64,000 nt of DNA from Deltaproteobacteria bacterium (GCA_020848905.1 JADLHG010000009.1:124001-188000), one strand, 5' to 3'; shown: positions 33,387-43,117, counted from the stretch's first letter. Made by a program: numbers and translations. The notes: generated by a model from the letters alone, not told the origin.

Positions 33387-34445
33387 ATGACGCTGCCCAA
33401 CGAGCTCATCGCCTGGCAAATGGACGCACCGCACCGCGAGCTGGTCCGACGCGCGCTCCCCATGCCCACCCCCGGGCCCGGGGAGGTGATCGTGGAGGTG
33501 GCCGGCTGCGGCCTCTGCCACACCGACCTCTCCTTTCTATACGGAGGCGTGCGCACCAAGAAGGAAGCGCCGCTCACTCTCGGCCACGAGTTCTCGGGCA
33601 AGGTCGTCGCCGCCGGCGAGGCGATGCAGCGGCTCCTCGGCAAGGAGGTGCTGGTCCCGGCCGTGCTTCCCTGCGGCGAGTGCGAACTCTGCAAGATGGG
33701 GCGCGGCACCGCCTGCCGCAAGCAGCTCATGCCGGGCAACGACCTGGACGGCGGCTTCGCCACCCACGCGTGCGTCCCGGGGCGCTTCCTTTGCCCGGTG
33801 GAGCGCGGGGACTTCGCCCTCTGGGAGCTGTCCATCATCGCCGACGCGGTGACCACGCCGTATCAGGCGGCGGAGCGCGCGAACGTCACGGCGGGGGACG
33901 TGGTGGTGGTGATTGGAACCGGCGGGATCGGCAGCTACGCGGTGCAGATCTGCGCGGCGCGCGGGGCCCACGTCATCGGCGTGGACCTCGACGCCGAGAA
34001 GCTAGAGCGGGTGAAGAAGTTCGGCGCGGCGGTGACGGTGAACGTGACCGGCATGGATGCGCGCGCCACGAAGGACGCGGTACGCGAGGCGGCCAAGGGC
34101 GCCGGCCTGAGGCCCCACGCCTGGAAGGTCTTCGAGATGTCCGGCACCGTCGGCGGCCAGAGCGCGGCCTACGAGCTCCTGACCTTCGCCGGCACGGTGG
34201 GCTTCATCGGTTTCACGATGGAGAAGATCCCGGTGCGCCTCGGCAACCTGATGGCCTTCGACGCCACGGCCTTCGGCAACTGGGGCTGCGCGCCGGAGCT
34301 CTACCCGGGGGCGCGCGACCTGGTGCTCTCGAACAAGGTGCAGGTCCGCCCCTTCGTCGAGCGCTACCCGCTCGAGGAGATCAACCAGGTGCTCCTGCGA
34401 GCGCAGAAGCACGAGCTGAAGAACCGCGCCGTGCTCGTCCCGTAG
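33387..34445 (+). CDS. Zinc alcohol dehydrogenase, 6-hydroxycyclohex-1-ene-1-carbonyl-CoA dehydrogenase-like
   Basis: NAD(P)-dependent medium-chain dehydrogenase. The zinc sites are complete: GCGLCHTDL (about 40-48) and GHEFSGKVV for catalytic zinc; CGECELCKMGRGTAC gives the four structural Cys. The Rossmann motif is VVVIGTGGIGSYAVQI. PAVLPCGECELC, MPGNDLDGGFATH, ADAVTTPYQA and LMAFDATAFGNWGCAPELYP read very like the Thauera aromatica enzyme Had of anaerobic benzoyl-CoA breakdown, as I recall its sequence. No other benzoyl-CoA genes are present, so a related hydroxyacyl-CoA or unsaturated acyl-CoA substrate is more likely; myxobacterial AibC of isovaleryl-CoA synthesis is also a medium-chain dehydrogenase. 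An SDR gene follows at 30 bp. Confidence 0.85.
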   Translation: MTLPNELIAWQMDAPHRELVRRALPMPTPGPGEVIVEVAGCGLCHTDLSFLYGGVRTKKEAPLTLGHEFSGKVVAAGEAMQRLLGKEVLVPAVLPCGECELCKMGRGTACRKQLMPGNDLDGGFATHACVPGRFLCPVERGDFALWELSIIADAVTTPYQAAERANVTAGDVVVVIGTGGIGSYAVQICAARGAHVIGVDLDAEKLERVKKFGAAVTVNVTGMDARATKDAVREAAKGAGLRPHAWKVFEMSGTVGGQSAAYELLTFAGTVGFIGFTMEKIPVRLGNLMAFDATAFGNWGCAPELYPGARDLVLSNKVQVRPFVERYPLEEINQVLLRAQKHELKNRAVLVP

Positions 34446-34474
34446 CGGCGCGCGCACGGCTGGAGGAGGTGTTC

Positions 34475-35287
34475 ATGTTGCTCACCGATCGCGTCGCCGT
34501 CGTCACCGGGGCAGGTCGCGGCATCGGCCGGGCCATCGCCGAGCTCTTCGTCGAGGAAGGGGCGAAGGTGATGGTCAACGATCTCGAGGAGGCCGTGGCC
34601 CAGGAGACCGTGGCCTCCTGCGAGGCCCTCGCCGGGCCGGGGACCGCCGCCGCGAGCCTGGGCTCGGTGGCCGACAGCGCGTACACCACGCGGCTGATGC
34701 GCGAGACCGCCGAGCGCTTCGGCGGCATCGACATCCTCGTGAACAACGCGGGGGTCACGCGTGACGGCATGGCGCACAAGCTCTCCGACGAGGACTGGCG
34801 CCTGGTGATCGACGTGAACCTCACCGGCACCTTCAACTGCTGCCGGGCGGCCGCGCCGTATCTGCGGGACGCGGCCAAGGCCGAGCTCGACCGGCAGGGC
34901 GAGGTGCGCCACCACCGGAAGATCGTCAACTTCTTCTCCACGGCGGCGATCAACGGCAACCTCGGCCAGGTGAACTACACCGCGGCGAAGATGGGGAACA
35001 TCGGCCTCACGCGCACGCTGGCCCGCGAGTGGGGCCCCTTCCGCGTGAACGTGAACGCGGTAGCCCCGGGCTTCACCGACACGCGAATGACGCAGGCCAA
35101 GGAGGACGGCGACGGCGCGCTCGGCATCCCGCGCGCCCAGCGCGAGGCCTTCATCCAGCGCCTGCCCTTCGGCCGCCCCGCCTCCCCCGAGGACGTGGCG
35201 AAGGTCGTGCTCTTCTTCGCGAGCCCGCTCTCCGACTGGGTCACGGGGCAGGAGATCAACGTCTCCGGCGGACACCAGATCCCGTAG
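34475..35287 (+). CDS. SDR-family oxidoreductase, FabG-like
   Basis: NAD(P)H-dependent short-chain dehydrogenase of 270 aa. Nucleotide site TGAGRGIG (about residues 13-20), NNAG motif in DILVNNAGVTRDG, Ser in NFFSTAAING, catalytic Tyr168 and Lys172 in YTAAK, and the usual end VTGQEINVSGG. ATG at 34475 follows GGAGGAGGT. An insertion before the active site (RDAAKAELDRQGEVRHHR) is longer than in FabG and is typical of hydroxyacyl-CoA or side-chain reductases. It lies 30 bp after the zinc dehydrogenase, so both probably act on successive oxidation states of the same acyl-CoA or alicyclic substrate. Confidence 0.9.
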   Translation: MLLTDRVAVVTGAGRGIGRAIAELFVEEGAKVMVNDLEEAVAQETVASCEALAGPGTAAASLGSVADSAYTTRLMRETAERFGGIDILVNNAGVTRDGMAHKLSDEDWRLVIDVNLTGTFNCCRAAAPYLRDAAKAELDRQGEVRHHRKIVNFFSTAAINGNLGQVNYTAAKMGNIGLTRTLAREWGPFRVNVNAVAPGFTDTRMTQAKEDGDGALGIPRAQREAFIQRLPFGRPASPEDVAKVVLFFASPLSDWVTGQEINVSGGHQIP

Positions 35288-35305
35288 CAGGTCCGTCGCC
35301 GCCGC

Positions 35306-36469
35306 TCACACCAGGCGTTCGACCGCCCCCGCCGCCTGGCAGACGGTGATCTCGGCGGTGCGCCCGGTCGCCACATGGTAGTCCTCGCGGAGCGCCTCGC
35401 TGACGGCGACCTGCGCCGCGCGCGCGACCAGATTCAGCGTGGCGCCGCCGAAGCCCGCCCCGGTGAGGCGTGCCCCGAAGACGCCGGGGAGCCGGCTGGC
35501 GAGCTGCACGAGCAGGTCCAGCTCCGGGCAGCTCACCTGGAAGTCGTCCCGCAAGCTGCGGTGCGACTGGTAGAGCAGCCGTCCGAGGTCGGCGAGCTCG
35601 CCCGTCTCGAGCGCCACCGCCGCCTGCTTGACCCGGCTGTTCTCGCTGATCACGTGCCGACAGCGCTGGAAGAGCTCGTGCGGCCAGCTCTCGCCGTAGC
35701 GGTGGAGATCGGCCAGCGTCACGTCGCGGAGCGCCTGGAGCTTTGGCTTGTGGACCTGCAGGCGGCGGAGCCCCTCCTCGCACTCGGCGCGCCGCTCGTT
35801 GTACGCGCTCGTGGCCAGCTCGTGTCGGACACCGCTGTCGCAGACGAGCAGCGTCAGCTCCTCGGGGAGCGAGAGCAGCTCGTAGTCGTGCGAACGGCAG
35901 TCGAGCAGGAGCGCCGACCCGGCCTCGCCGAAACAGGCGATGAAGGGGTCCATGATGCCGCACCGGGTGCCCACGAAGCGCTGCTCCGCCTCCTGACAGG
36001 CGAGGGCCACCTCCGAGGGATCGAGCGCCGCGTTGGCAAGCGAGAGAAAGGCCTGCGCGGCGGCCACCGCGAGGGCGGCCGACGAGGCCAGCCCCGAACC
36101 CAGCGGCACGTCGCTCGCGACGAGCAGGTCCGCGCCCCCGAGCGGGCGCTCGCGCTCCTCGAGGGTGCGGGCCACTCCGCGCAGGAGCTCGACCCAGGTG
36201 GCGCCCGTCCCCTGCTCGTCGTCGTCGTCGAGGGAGAAGCGCCCCTCGGCACCAAGAGTGGCGGAGAAGGCCTCGACCTGCCGATCCCCTCGCGGGGCCA
36301 GAGCTACGTAGGCGTAGCGGTCGATCGCCACGGGCAGCACGAAGCCGTCGTTGTAGTCCGTGTGCTCGCCGATCAGATTCACGCGACCGGGGGCGCGACA
36401 GACCACCTCCGGCGCGCGACCGAAGCGCTCGCGAAAGGCGCGGTTCACGGCGGAGATCTCGAGGCGCAT
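35306..36469 (-). CDS. galK: Galactokinase
   Basis: GHMP kinase phosphorylating galactose at C1 with ATP (Leloir pathway). Diagnostic segments: GRVNLIGEHTDYNDGFVLP (about 27-45) for galactose recognition, PLGSGLASSAALAVA (about 117-131) as the ATP loop, GIMDPFIACFG with the catalytic Asp region, and GARLTGAGFGGATLNLV near the end. 387 aa, the usual length. ATG follows GAGAGGAGGG. The start overlaps the stop of the PIG-L gene by one base (TGATG), so translation is coupled. No galT or galE is near, so the partner genes must lie elsewhere or the enzyme serves another pathway. Confidence 0.96.
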   Translation of the reverse strand: MRLEISAVNRAFRERFGRAPEVVCRAPGRVNLIGEHTDYNDGFVLPVAIDRYAYVALAPRGDRQVEAFSATLGAEGRFSLDDDDEQGTGATWVELLRGVARTLEERERPLGGADLLVASDVPLGSGLASSAALAVAAAQAFLSLANAALDPSEVALACQEAEQRFVGTRCGIMDPFIACFGEAGSALLLDCRSHDYELLSLPEELTLLVCDSGVRHELATSAYNERRAECEEGLRRLQVHKPKLQALRDVTLADLHRYGESWPHELFQRCRHVISENSRVKQAAVALETGELADLGRLLYQSHRSLRDDFQVSCPELDLLVQLASRLPGVFGARLTGAGFGGATLNLVARAAQVAVSEALREDYHVATGRTAEITVCQAAGAVERLV

Positions 36470-37467
36470 CACCGGGCCCTCCTCTCGCGCAGGACGTGCA
36501 GCAGGTTGCGAAGCGCGCGGCCGGGGTCCAGCCGGTCTCGCAGACGCAGCCTCGGCGCGTGCGCCGCGAGGAGCGCGGTGAGGCTGCGGTCGCCCGGGCC
36601 GTCGTCCAGCCGGCGCAGGATGCTCTCGGGCTGGACTCCCGGGTTGAGGCCTGCCCGGTTGCGCGCCGCCGCGTAACGCGGCCGGGAGCTCTGCGTGCGG
36701 TAGACGTCCGCGCCGAGCTCCATCCAGCTGCGATAGGTGCGCCCGAGCACCCAGGACCAGACGTCGCGGGCGAAGCGCTCGTCCCCCGGCTGCGCGGCGA
36801 GCGAGCCGTGGTACCAGTCCTGCTCGCGAATGCCGTAGAGACTCGGGCGCCCACCGGGGCCGTCGAAGCCCCCCGAGGCGTGGAGCTGGCTCACGAGCCG
36901 GCCGAGGCCGCGGTGCTGCGGATGATTGCGCGGCTCGTGCGGGTTCAACGTGATCACCACCTCGGGACGCAGCTCCTTCGCGAGCTCGGCGAGCCGGCGT
37001 CCCAGCTCCTTTCGAGGCCAGCTTCGAACGCCGCCCTCCCAGCCGTCCACGAAGCGCGGCTCCGCCAGGTCGGGCGAGAGGAAGACCACCTGCTCCACGC
37101 CGTGAAAGCGCGCGGCCGCTCGCAGCTCCCGTCGTCGCGCCCGCGCGAGGTCCGTGGGCGTGCGGATCCCCGGCACGCCGTCGCCGGGAGTGCGCTCGAC
37201 GAGCGGGTCCTCTCCCGGTCGACGCTCGCCTTCCGGACGAAGCCCCCGGACCACCTTGCCGCGCTCGCCGTTGGTCACGAGCGCCAAGGTCACCCGCACG
37301 CCGCGCTCTTTCATCCGCCCGAGCAGGTCCCCGATCATCGTCTCGTCGTCGGGGTGCGCCATGACGATCAGCACCGCGGGAGGCCGCGCCGCCGCGACCG
37401 CAGACCTCGGGTTCGCCCCGAGCAGGCCGATGAGAAGGACCCAGGAGAGGATCGACGGGTGCCGCAT
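36469..37467 (-). CDS. Exported PIG-L (LmbE-type) deacetylase
   Basis: Zinc-dependent N-deacetylase of the PIG-L/LmbE family acting on GlcNAc-like groups. I chose ATG 37467, which gives a signal peptide (ILSWVLLIGLLGANPRSAVA) directly at the N-terminus. Metal-binding motif AHPDDE lies at about residues 35-40, and the third ligand region HPQHRGLG (about 182-189) is present. VVITLNPHEPRNHP precedes it, as usual. Being exported, it probably acts on a cell-wall or extracellular glycan rather than on a cytoplasmic thiol precursor. Coupled to galK downstream. A sigma-54-like promoter lies 56 bp upstream. The pairing suggests use or remodelling of a galactose/hexosamine glycan. Confidence 0.87.
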   Translation of the reverse strand: MRHPSILSWVLLIGLLGANPRSAVAAARPPAVLIVMAHPDDETMIGDLLGRMKERGVRVTLALVTNGERGKVVRGLRPEGERRPGEDPLVERTPGDGVPGIRTPTDLARARRRELRAAARFHGVEQVVFLSPDLAEPRFVDGWEGGVRSWPRKELGRRLAELAKELRPEVVITLNPHEPRNHPQHRGLGRLVSQLHASGGFDGPGGRPSLYGIREQDWYHGSLAAQPGDERFARDVWSWVLGRTYRSWMELGADVYRTQSSRPRYAAARNRAGLNPGVQPESILRRLDDGPGDRSLTALLAAHAPRLRLRDRLDPGRALRNLLHVLRERRAR

Positions 37468-37522
37468 GCGCTCTCTTTCGCCCCGCGAACGCACCACGCC
37501 CCACGAGGTGCAGGTCTTCCAT

Positions 37523-37538
37523 AGCAAGGCCGGGGCCA
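37523..37538 (-). promoter_or_regulatory. Sigma-54-like promoter for the PIG-L/galK operon
   Basis: Minus strand TGGCCCCGGCCTTGCT: TGGC and TTGCT at exact spacing. Predicted start near 37512, a 45-nt leader. The remainder of the gap 37468-37702 shows nothing further. Confidence 0.45.
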
Positions 37539-37702
37539 AGCTATCGAGATCCTCGATAGCAGCTCGTCGCCATGATCACCGGGGCTTCGGCGTGGCAGGG
37601 CGTGGCAAGACCCGGCCCAGCAGGCCGTTCTGGCAGGTACGGGGTGGCTCCAGCCGCCACGGGCGGGGCCACGCGATGGGTTTCCGTCCCCAACCGCGCG
37701 AG

Positions 37703-38482
37703 CTACCCGGGTGCGGCGCTCGACCCGGGTACGGTGCTCGACCCGGGTACGGTGCTCGTAGGAATCAAGCCTCGCAGCTTCCAGCCGGTCCTGAGCAGCC
37801 AGGTTCGCGGCTTCAGCACCGGCGGGTCTCCGTCGGGCGGCACGGGCGAAAGATCCCTCCACCCGTCGAAGAACCGCGCCGAGCTGCACGCGTCCAGGTC
37901 GCGCTTCGGCACCCACTTGCCACGCGCAACGCTATGTTTGCGCGAATTTTGAAGCACGTACGCGAGCGCCGCCTTCACCTCGCTCGGCGTCTTCAGGATG
38001 TGCTGGTGGTAGCGGTCCCGAAAGACCCGCCCCTTGCGGCCCACGGTGCGGTTCAGCGCGTGCGCCAGCCGGATCGCCAGCGCGCGCAGCCCCTTCATCA
38101 GCACGCCCCGGTCCTTGGCCTCGGTCACGAGGTGCAGGTGGTTCTTCTGGATCGAGTAGTGCGCGAGGTTCATCCCGAACCGCCCCGCCGACTCCACGAA
38201 CGCGTTTTCGATCGCTCGGAGCTGCTTCTTGCTCCGCAGGTTCGGCAGCCCCCCCACCACCTTCATCGTGACGTGCACCGGAAACCGACTCGCGAGGAGC
38301 GGTCGCGCCCGATGCGGCAGTCCGCTCCCCGGCTGCTTCTTCCTCCCCGCACCCTCGCGCTTCCCGCCCCACCCCTTCGCCTCCCGCATCGGCAACGGAA
38401 GCTGGGTCGCAGAACCCGCCGGCCGACGCGTGCCCGAAGGCCGGTCATCGCCCGAGGAGGATTTATGTTTGCGCGCCAGCAT
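37703..38482 (-). CDS. REP-associated tyrosine transposase (Y1/HUH)
   Basis: Single-strand DNA transposase-like protein of the IS200/RAYT type. Key parts: FPVHVTMKVVGGLPNLR at the start of the domain, HUH motif in HYSIQKNHLHLVTE (His-Leu-His), LMKGLRALAIRLAHALNR, and GRVFRDRYHQHIL with the catalytic Tyr region. An N-terminal basic extension (GGKREGAGRKKQPG) is often found in RAYTs of this group. ATG 38482 is preferred to a GTG or ATG further out, but no ribosome site is seen. The C-terminus ends in three copies of a six-residue repeat. Such genes are domesticated or mobilise REP hairpins. No terminal IS200-type subterminal hairpins are obvious. Confidence 0.85.
   Translation of the reverse strand: MLARKHKSSSGDDRPSGTRRPAGSATQLPLPMREAKGWGGKREGAGRKKQPGSGLPHRARPLLASRFPVHVTMKVVGGLPNLRSKKQLRAIENAFVESAGRFGMNLAHYSIQKNHLHLVTEAKDRGVLMKGLRALAIRLAHALNRTVGRKGRVFRDRYHQHILKTPSEVKAALAYVLQNSRKHSVARGKWVPKRDLDACSSARFFDGWRDLSPVPPDGDPPVLKPRTWLLRTGWKLRGLIPTSTVPGSSTVPGSSAAPG
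37704..37757. repeat. Three tandem 18-bp repeats
   Basis: GACCCGGGTACGGTGCTC at 37722-37739 and 37740-37757 are identical; 37704-37721 is a diverged copy (TACCCGGGTGCGGCGCTC). They encode the last residues of the transposase (TVPGSS units). Identical copies imply recent slippage. Confidence 0.85.
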
Positions 38483-38554
38483 GATTAAGGCCCATACTAG
38501 CAAAACGCTGGTCTGCCGTCAAGCGATCTCCTTGCACGAACACACAAACATAAA
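38462..38554. repeat. Inverted repeat flanking the 5' end of the transposase gene
   Basis: TTTATGTTTG (38462-38471) and CAAACATAAA (38545-38554) are perfect 10-bp inverted arms 73 bp apart. TATGTTTGCGCG also occurs at 37933-37944 and 38464-38475. The AT-rich arms contrast with the surrounding DNA. The rest of the gap to 38758 is a C-rich pyrimidine tract on the plus strand with no gene. Confidence 0.5.
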
Positions 38555-38758
38555 GGGGTATGAAGTGAAGACCTCGGAGGGGCCTCGGATACGCGCCCTC
38601 TACGAAGAACCAACCACACGAAGAACGCTCCGCGGCGCCCCGATCCACCCCCACCGCCCGCGTGCGCCCACCACCGCCCGCGCTCTCGCCCGCCTCCCGT
38701 CGCCCGCCGCCCCCTCCCCTCCCTCGCCCTCAGTCCCCGCTCCCCCCCGCTCCCCGCG

Positions 38759-39904
<1,146 letters not shown>

Positions 39905-39943
39905 GGTATGTGCTCCTTGGTTCCAACAAGTGTAGGATAGGGC

Positions 39944-41170
39944 TCAGGGCCAGTCGACAGGGCCGGTGCTGACGAGCAGCCCTTCCCCGGTCAGCGGGTA
40001 CTCCTCGAGCAGGGCGCAGACGTCGCGTACCGTGATGGCCTCGAGGCGCGCCGCGTCCTCGGCCAGCGTCGGGGCCTTGCCCACGAGGTGCAGGTTGTCC
40101 GCAAGCTGCGTGAAGCGTCCGACAGGCGAATCAGCCTCGGTCGCCAGCTCGGTCCGCAGGCGATGCTTCACGCGCTCCACCTCGGCCGCCGTGGGTCCCT
40201 CGCGCGTGAGCCGCTCGGCCTGCTCGCGCAGCGCCGCCAGCGCCCCCTCGGCACGCTCCGGCTCGCACTGAGCCGAGAAGACGAAGAGCCCGACGTCCGA
40301 GAAGGGCATGTAGAAGGCGTCCACCTCGGGGCAGATGTCCTTCTGGCGCAGCTCCCAGAAGAGGCGGCTGTTGAAGCCCGTCAGCACGCTCTCGACGAAG
40401 AGCACGCGCAGGTCGTCGGCGCGCCCCGCGGGGGCCGGGAAGGCCAGCACCAGCCCCTGCTGCGTGAAGCGGTCGGTCACCTCCTTGACCACGCCCGTCC
40501 GAACGCGCGGGGCGACCTGCGCGCGACCGCTCTCCCCCGCGGGCCAGTCGGCGGTCAGCCGTTCGAGCTCCGCCACGAGCGCCGGGGGATCGAGCCGCCC
40601 GGTGGCGATGAAGAGCATGTTCTCCGGGCCGTAGCGTCGCGCGTGATAGGCGAGGAGCTGCTCGCGCGTCATGGCCTCGATTGTCTCCTCCGTGCCGAGG
40701 ACGGAGTGCTCGAGGGGCGACCCCGCGAAGGCCCGGCCGAGCGCCAGCTCGAGCAGCACGTCTTCCTGTTCGTCGTAGTGCTCCGCGATCTCCTCGAGGA
40801 TCACCTGGCGTTCGAGCTCCACCTCCTCCGCGGGGAGCACGCTGCGCATCATCTCGCCGAGGAGCGCGAGCTGCGCGGGCACGTTCTCCGGCGGCAGCCA
40901 GCCGTGGTAGATCGTCTCCTCGTGGCTCGTCGCCGCGTCGAAGTAGCTCCCCAGCCGATCGATCCCCTGGTTCAGCTCCTGCGCGCTCAGCCGCGCCGAG
41001 CCCTTGAAGCACAGGTGCTCGAGGAAGTGACTCCCTCCCTCTTCGCCGGGACCCTCGTCGCGCGAACCGGTGCGGACGAGGAGCCCCACCGCCGCCGACG
41101 GAAGATGGTCCGCGGGTTCGAGGCAGACGCGCAGCCCGTTCCGTAGCTCTCGCTGGATGATCTCGCTCAT
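39944..41170 (-). CDS. M16 family zinc metallopeptidase
   Basis: Insulinase/processing-peptidase family protein, 408 aa. The inverted zinc motif HFLEH (about residues 48-52, in GGSHFLEHLCFKG) is intact, and the downstream acidic ligand is expected in the ELERQVILEEIAEHYD helix. Second-half landmarks include YGPENMLFIATGRLD and the inactive-domain helix before LRTELATEADSPVGRFTQLAD. No signal peptide, so probably cytoplasmic; bacterial single-chain members cleave small peptides and can form homodimers. ATG has a weak ribosome site. TAGAGT or an overlapping poor -24/-12 pair lies just upstream, so the leader would be short. It is 39 bp upstream of the acyl-CoA dehydrogenase gene on the same strand. 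Confidence 0.93.
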   Translation of the reverse strand: MSEIIQRELRNGLRVCLEPADHLPSAAVGLLVRTGSRDEGPGEEGGSHFLEHLCFKGSARLSAQELNQGIDRLGSYFDAATSHEETIYHGWLPPENVPAQLALLGEMMRSVLPAEEVELERQVILEEIAEHYDEQEDVLLELALGRAFAGSPLEHSVLGTEETIEAMTREQLLAYHARRYGPENMLFIATGRLDPPALVAELERLTADWPAGESGRAQVAPRVRTGVVKEVTDRFTQQGLVLAFPAPAGRADDLRVLFVESVLTGFNSRLFWELRQKDICPEVDAFYMPFSDVGLFVFSAQCEPERAEGALAALREQAERLTREGPTAAEVERVKHRLRTELATEADSPVGRFTQLADNLHLVGKAPTLAEDAARLEAITVRDVCALLEEYPLTGEGLLVSTGPVDWP

Positions 41171-41210
41171 GCGGCGCGAACTCTAGCAGAGGTCGGGCCG
41201 CGGCGGACGC

Positions 41211-41918
41211 TTAGAAGCGCACGGGGGCCCAGTCCTGCAGGAAGCCGCCCGCAGAGCTCCAGAACGCGCTCTCGTGCACGATGTCCATCCGCCAGTCGCC
41301 TGCGATGGGCTGGGGGCGCTGCCACACCAGGCTGAAGACGCCATGTGAGACGTCTGAACCGGAGAGGCCGACCCGCTGCTGCGCGGCGGCGTCCAGCGCG
41401 GGGTAGAACGAGCTGTGGATCTCCGTCGACGGGTTGGTCATCCCGCCGCTCGGCCGGTTGTAGACCTCGTAGCTCCTCAGGCGGAGCAGTTCGGCGCGCC
41501 CGTCTGCCGTCGCCACGCCGTGGGTGAGCGTCGCCACCACCGTCGTCAGCCCACGGTTCGCCTGCAGGACGAGCGTCCGCTGACCGTTCACTGCCCGCGA
41601 GACGGTCGCGGTGATCGGGATGCCCTGCTGATCGCCCCACTGCTGCAGGAAGGAGAGCGCCCCTGCGACCACCGGGTGATCTCCCGTCACGTGCGCCCCG
41701 AGGAAGCGCACGAGCTGCTGGCCGAGCCACCGCCGCTCCCCGCTGCGGGCGAGCGTCATCTCGTAGCCTCCGACGGACTCCGCCGTCGCAGCCTTGCGCG
41801 TGATGACCGGAGCGACCGCGTCGCCGGCCTGACGCGCCTCGGCCGGGCCGCCGCCCGCGCACGCCGCGAGTACGAGCGCGACGAGATAGCCTTTCACCGC
41901 TGACCGCCTGGAACGCAT
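41211..41918 (-). CDS. Hypothetical lipoprotein (235 aa)
   Basis: Unknown family. ATG 41918 follows AAGGAGG at ideal distance. Signal peptide with lipobox LAAC (in ALVLAACAGGG). The mature part has helical segments first (WLGQQLVRFLGAHV, GALSFLQQWGDQQG), then regular amphipathic strands (TATVSRAVNGQRTLVLQAN, GLTTVVATLTHGVA). It ends in short aromatic segments (MDIVHESAFWSSAGGFLQDW). No catalytic or metal motif. A sigma-54-like promoter at 41950 gives a 21-nt leader that contains the ribosome site, one of the best-organised upstream regions in the window. Confidence 0.75.
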   Translation of the reverse strand: MRSRRSAVKGYLVALVLAACAGGGPAEARQAGDAVAPVITRKAATAESVGGYEMTLARSGERRWLGQQLVRFLGAHVTGDHPVVAGALSFLQQWGDQQGIPITATVSRAVNGQRTLVLQANRGLTTVVATLTHGVATADGRAELLRLRSYEVYNRPSGGMTNPSTEIHSSFYPALDAAAQQRVGLSGSDVSHGVFSLVWQRPQPIAGDWRMDIVHESAFWSSAGGFLQDWAPVRF

Positions 41919-41949
41919 GAGAACCTCCTTGCGGGACGCGTGGCCGACT

Positions 41950-41965
41950 AGCAATACACATGCCG
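41950..41965 (-). promoter_or_regulatory. Sigma-54-like promoter
   Basis: Minus strand CGGCATGTGTATTGCT: first base C instead of T, otherwise GGCA and TTGCT at exact spacing. Predicted start near 41939, just upstream of AAGGAGG. Confidence 0.45.
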
Positions 41966-42094
41966 CAGACAGCACGACCGCCTGCGCACTCGGGTGGGCA
42001 GATCGGTACGCCAGTTGGCTGAAGCGGCCCGGCTTGCGTCCCCGTCACTCGCGTCCGTACCATCCCCGCTCCACCCGAAAGAACGGAGCGCACC

Positions 42095-43117
42095 ATGGAA
42101 CACCGACAGCTCGGACGATGCGGCCTGCGCGTGAGCGCCCTCAGCCTCGGGGCCATGACCTTCGGCGACTCTTCCACTTTCATGAAGGGGGTGACCTCCG
42201 ACGACGCCGAGGCGCGACGCGTGCTCGACCGCGCGCTCGACGCCGGCGTGACCCTCGTCGACACGGCAAACGTCTACAGCGAGGGACGCAGCGAGGAGCT
42301 CCTCGGGAAGTGGCTCGAGGGGCGACGCGAGAAGGTCCTGCTCGCAACCAAGTGCCGCTTTCAGCTCGGCTTCGGGGTCCTGCCCGGCGGCCCGAACGAC
42401 TCGGGGCTCTCCCGGCAGCACATCCTCGCGGCGTGCGAGGCCTCGCTACGCCGCCTGAAGACGGACCACATCGATCTCTATCAGGTGCACCTGCAGGACC
42501 GCAGCGTGCCCATCGAGGAGACCCTGCGCGCGCTCGACGATCTCGTGCGCCAGGGGAAGGTCCGCTACGTGGGCTGCTCGAACTACGCCGCCTACCGCCT
42601 GGTCGAGGCACTCTGGGCCGCCGAGAGGGCCGGAACGGCGCGCTACGAGTCGGTGCAGCTCCAGTGGTCCCTCGTCGTGCGCGGCGCGGAGCGCGAGGTG
42701 ATTCCGGCCTGCCGCACCTTTGGCCTCGGCACGCTGATCTGGGCCCCGCTGGCCCGCGGCTTTCTCTCGGGCAAGTACCGGCGCGGCGAGAGCGCCCCCG
42801 AGGGGACGCGGCTCGCCTCGTGGAAGGACAGCTTCCGGAACCTGGATCAGGAGCGCACATGGTCCGTGCTCGAGGTGGTGCGCCGCCTCGCCGAGCGGCA
42901 CGAGACGACCCCTTCCGCCGTCGCCATCGCCTGGCTCCTCGCGCGCCCCGAGACGAGCAGCGTGATCCTCGGCGCGCGCACCGTGGCGCAGCTCGAGGAC
43001 AACCTGCGGGCGCTCCAGGTCAAGCTCACCGGCGACGAGCTTCGCGAGCTGGACCAGGTCTCCGCCCCCGAGTGGGACTACCCCTACAGCTTCATCGCCA
43101 TGCGCGAACCGTGGTGA
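42095..43117 (+). CDS. Aldo/keto reductase
   Basis: NADPH-dependent (beta/alpha)8 oxidoreductase of 340 aa. The catalytic tetrad is complete: Asp56 and Tyr61 in LVDTANVYSEG, Lys86 in LLATKCRF, His132 in LYQVHLQD. The cofactor loop near the C-terminus is SSVILGARTVAQLEDNL. GCGLRVSALSLGAMTFG at the start is typical of the YajO/Tas-like branch, which often handles aldehydes or sugar-derived ketones. ATG follows GGAGC. It stands alone, divergent from the lipoprotein gene, so the physiological substrate is unknown. Confidence 0.93.
   Translation: MEHRQLGRCGLRVSALSLGAMTFGDSSTFMKGVTSDDAEARRVLDRALDAGVTLVDTANVYSEGRSEELLGKWLEGRREKVLLATKCRFQLGFGVLPGGPNDSGLSRQHILAACEASLRRLKTDHIDLYQVHLQDRSVPIEETLRALDDLVRQGKVRYVGCSNYAAYRLVEALWAAERAGTARYESVQLQWSLVVRGAEREVIPACRTFGLGTLIWAPLARGFLSGKYRRGESAPEGTRLASWKDSFRNLDQERTWSVLEVVRRLAERHETTPSAVAIAWLLARPETSSVILGARTVAQLEDNLRALQVKLTGDELRELDQVSAPEWDYPYSFIAMREPW

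Noticed and set aside
33387-34445. Calling an anaerobic benzoyl-CoA degradation pathway from the Had-like gene.
   Set aside because: None of the other pathway genes is present in 64 kb; a single dehydrogenase is not enough.
41185-41200. CGGCCCGACCTCTGCT as a sigma-54 promoter for the M16 peptidase.
   Set aside because: Both elements have mismatches, and an extended -10 (TGCTAGAGT) overlaps it, so the assignment is ambiguous.
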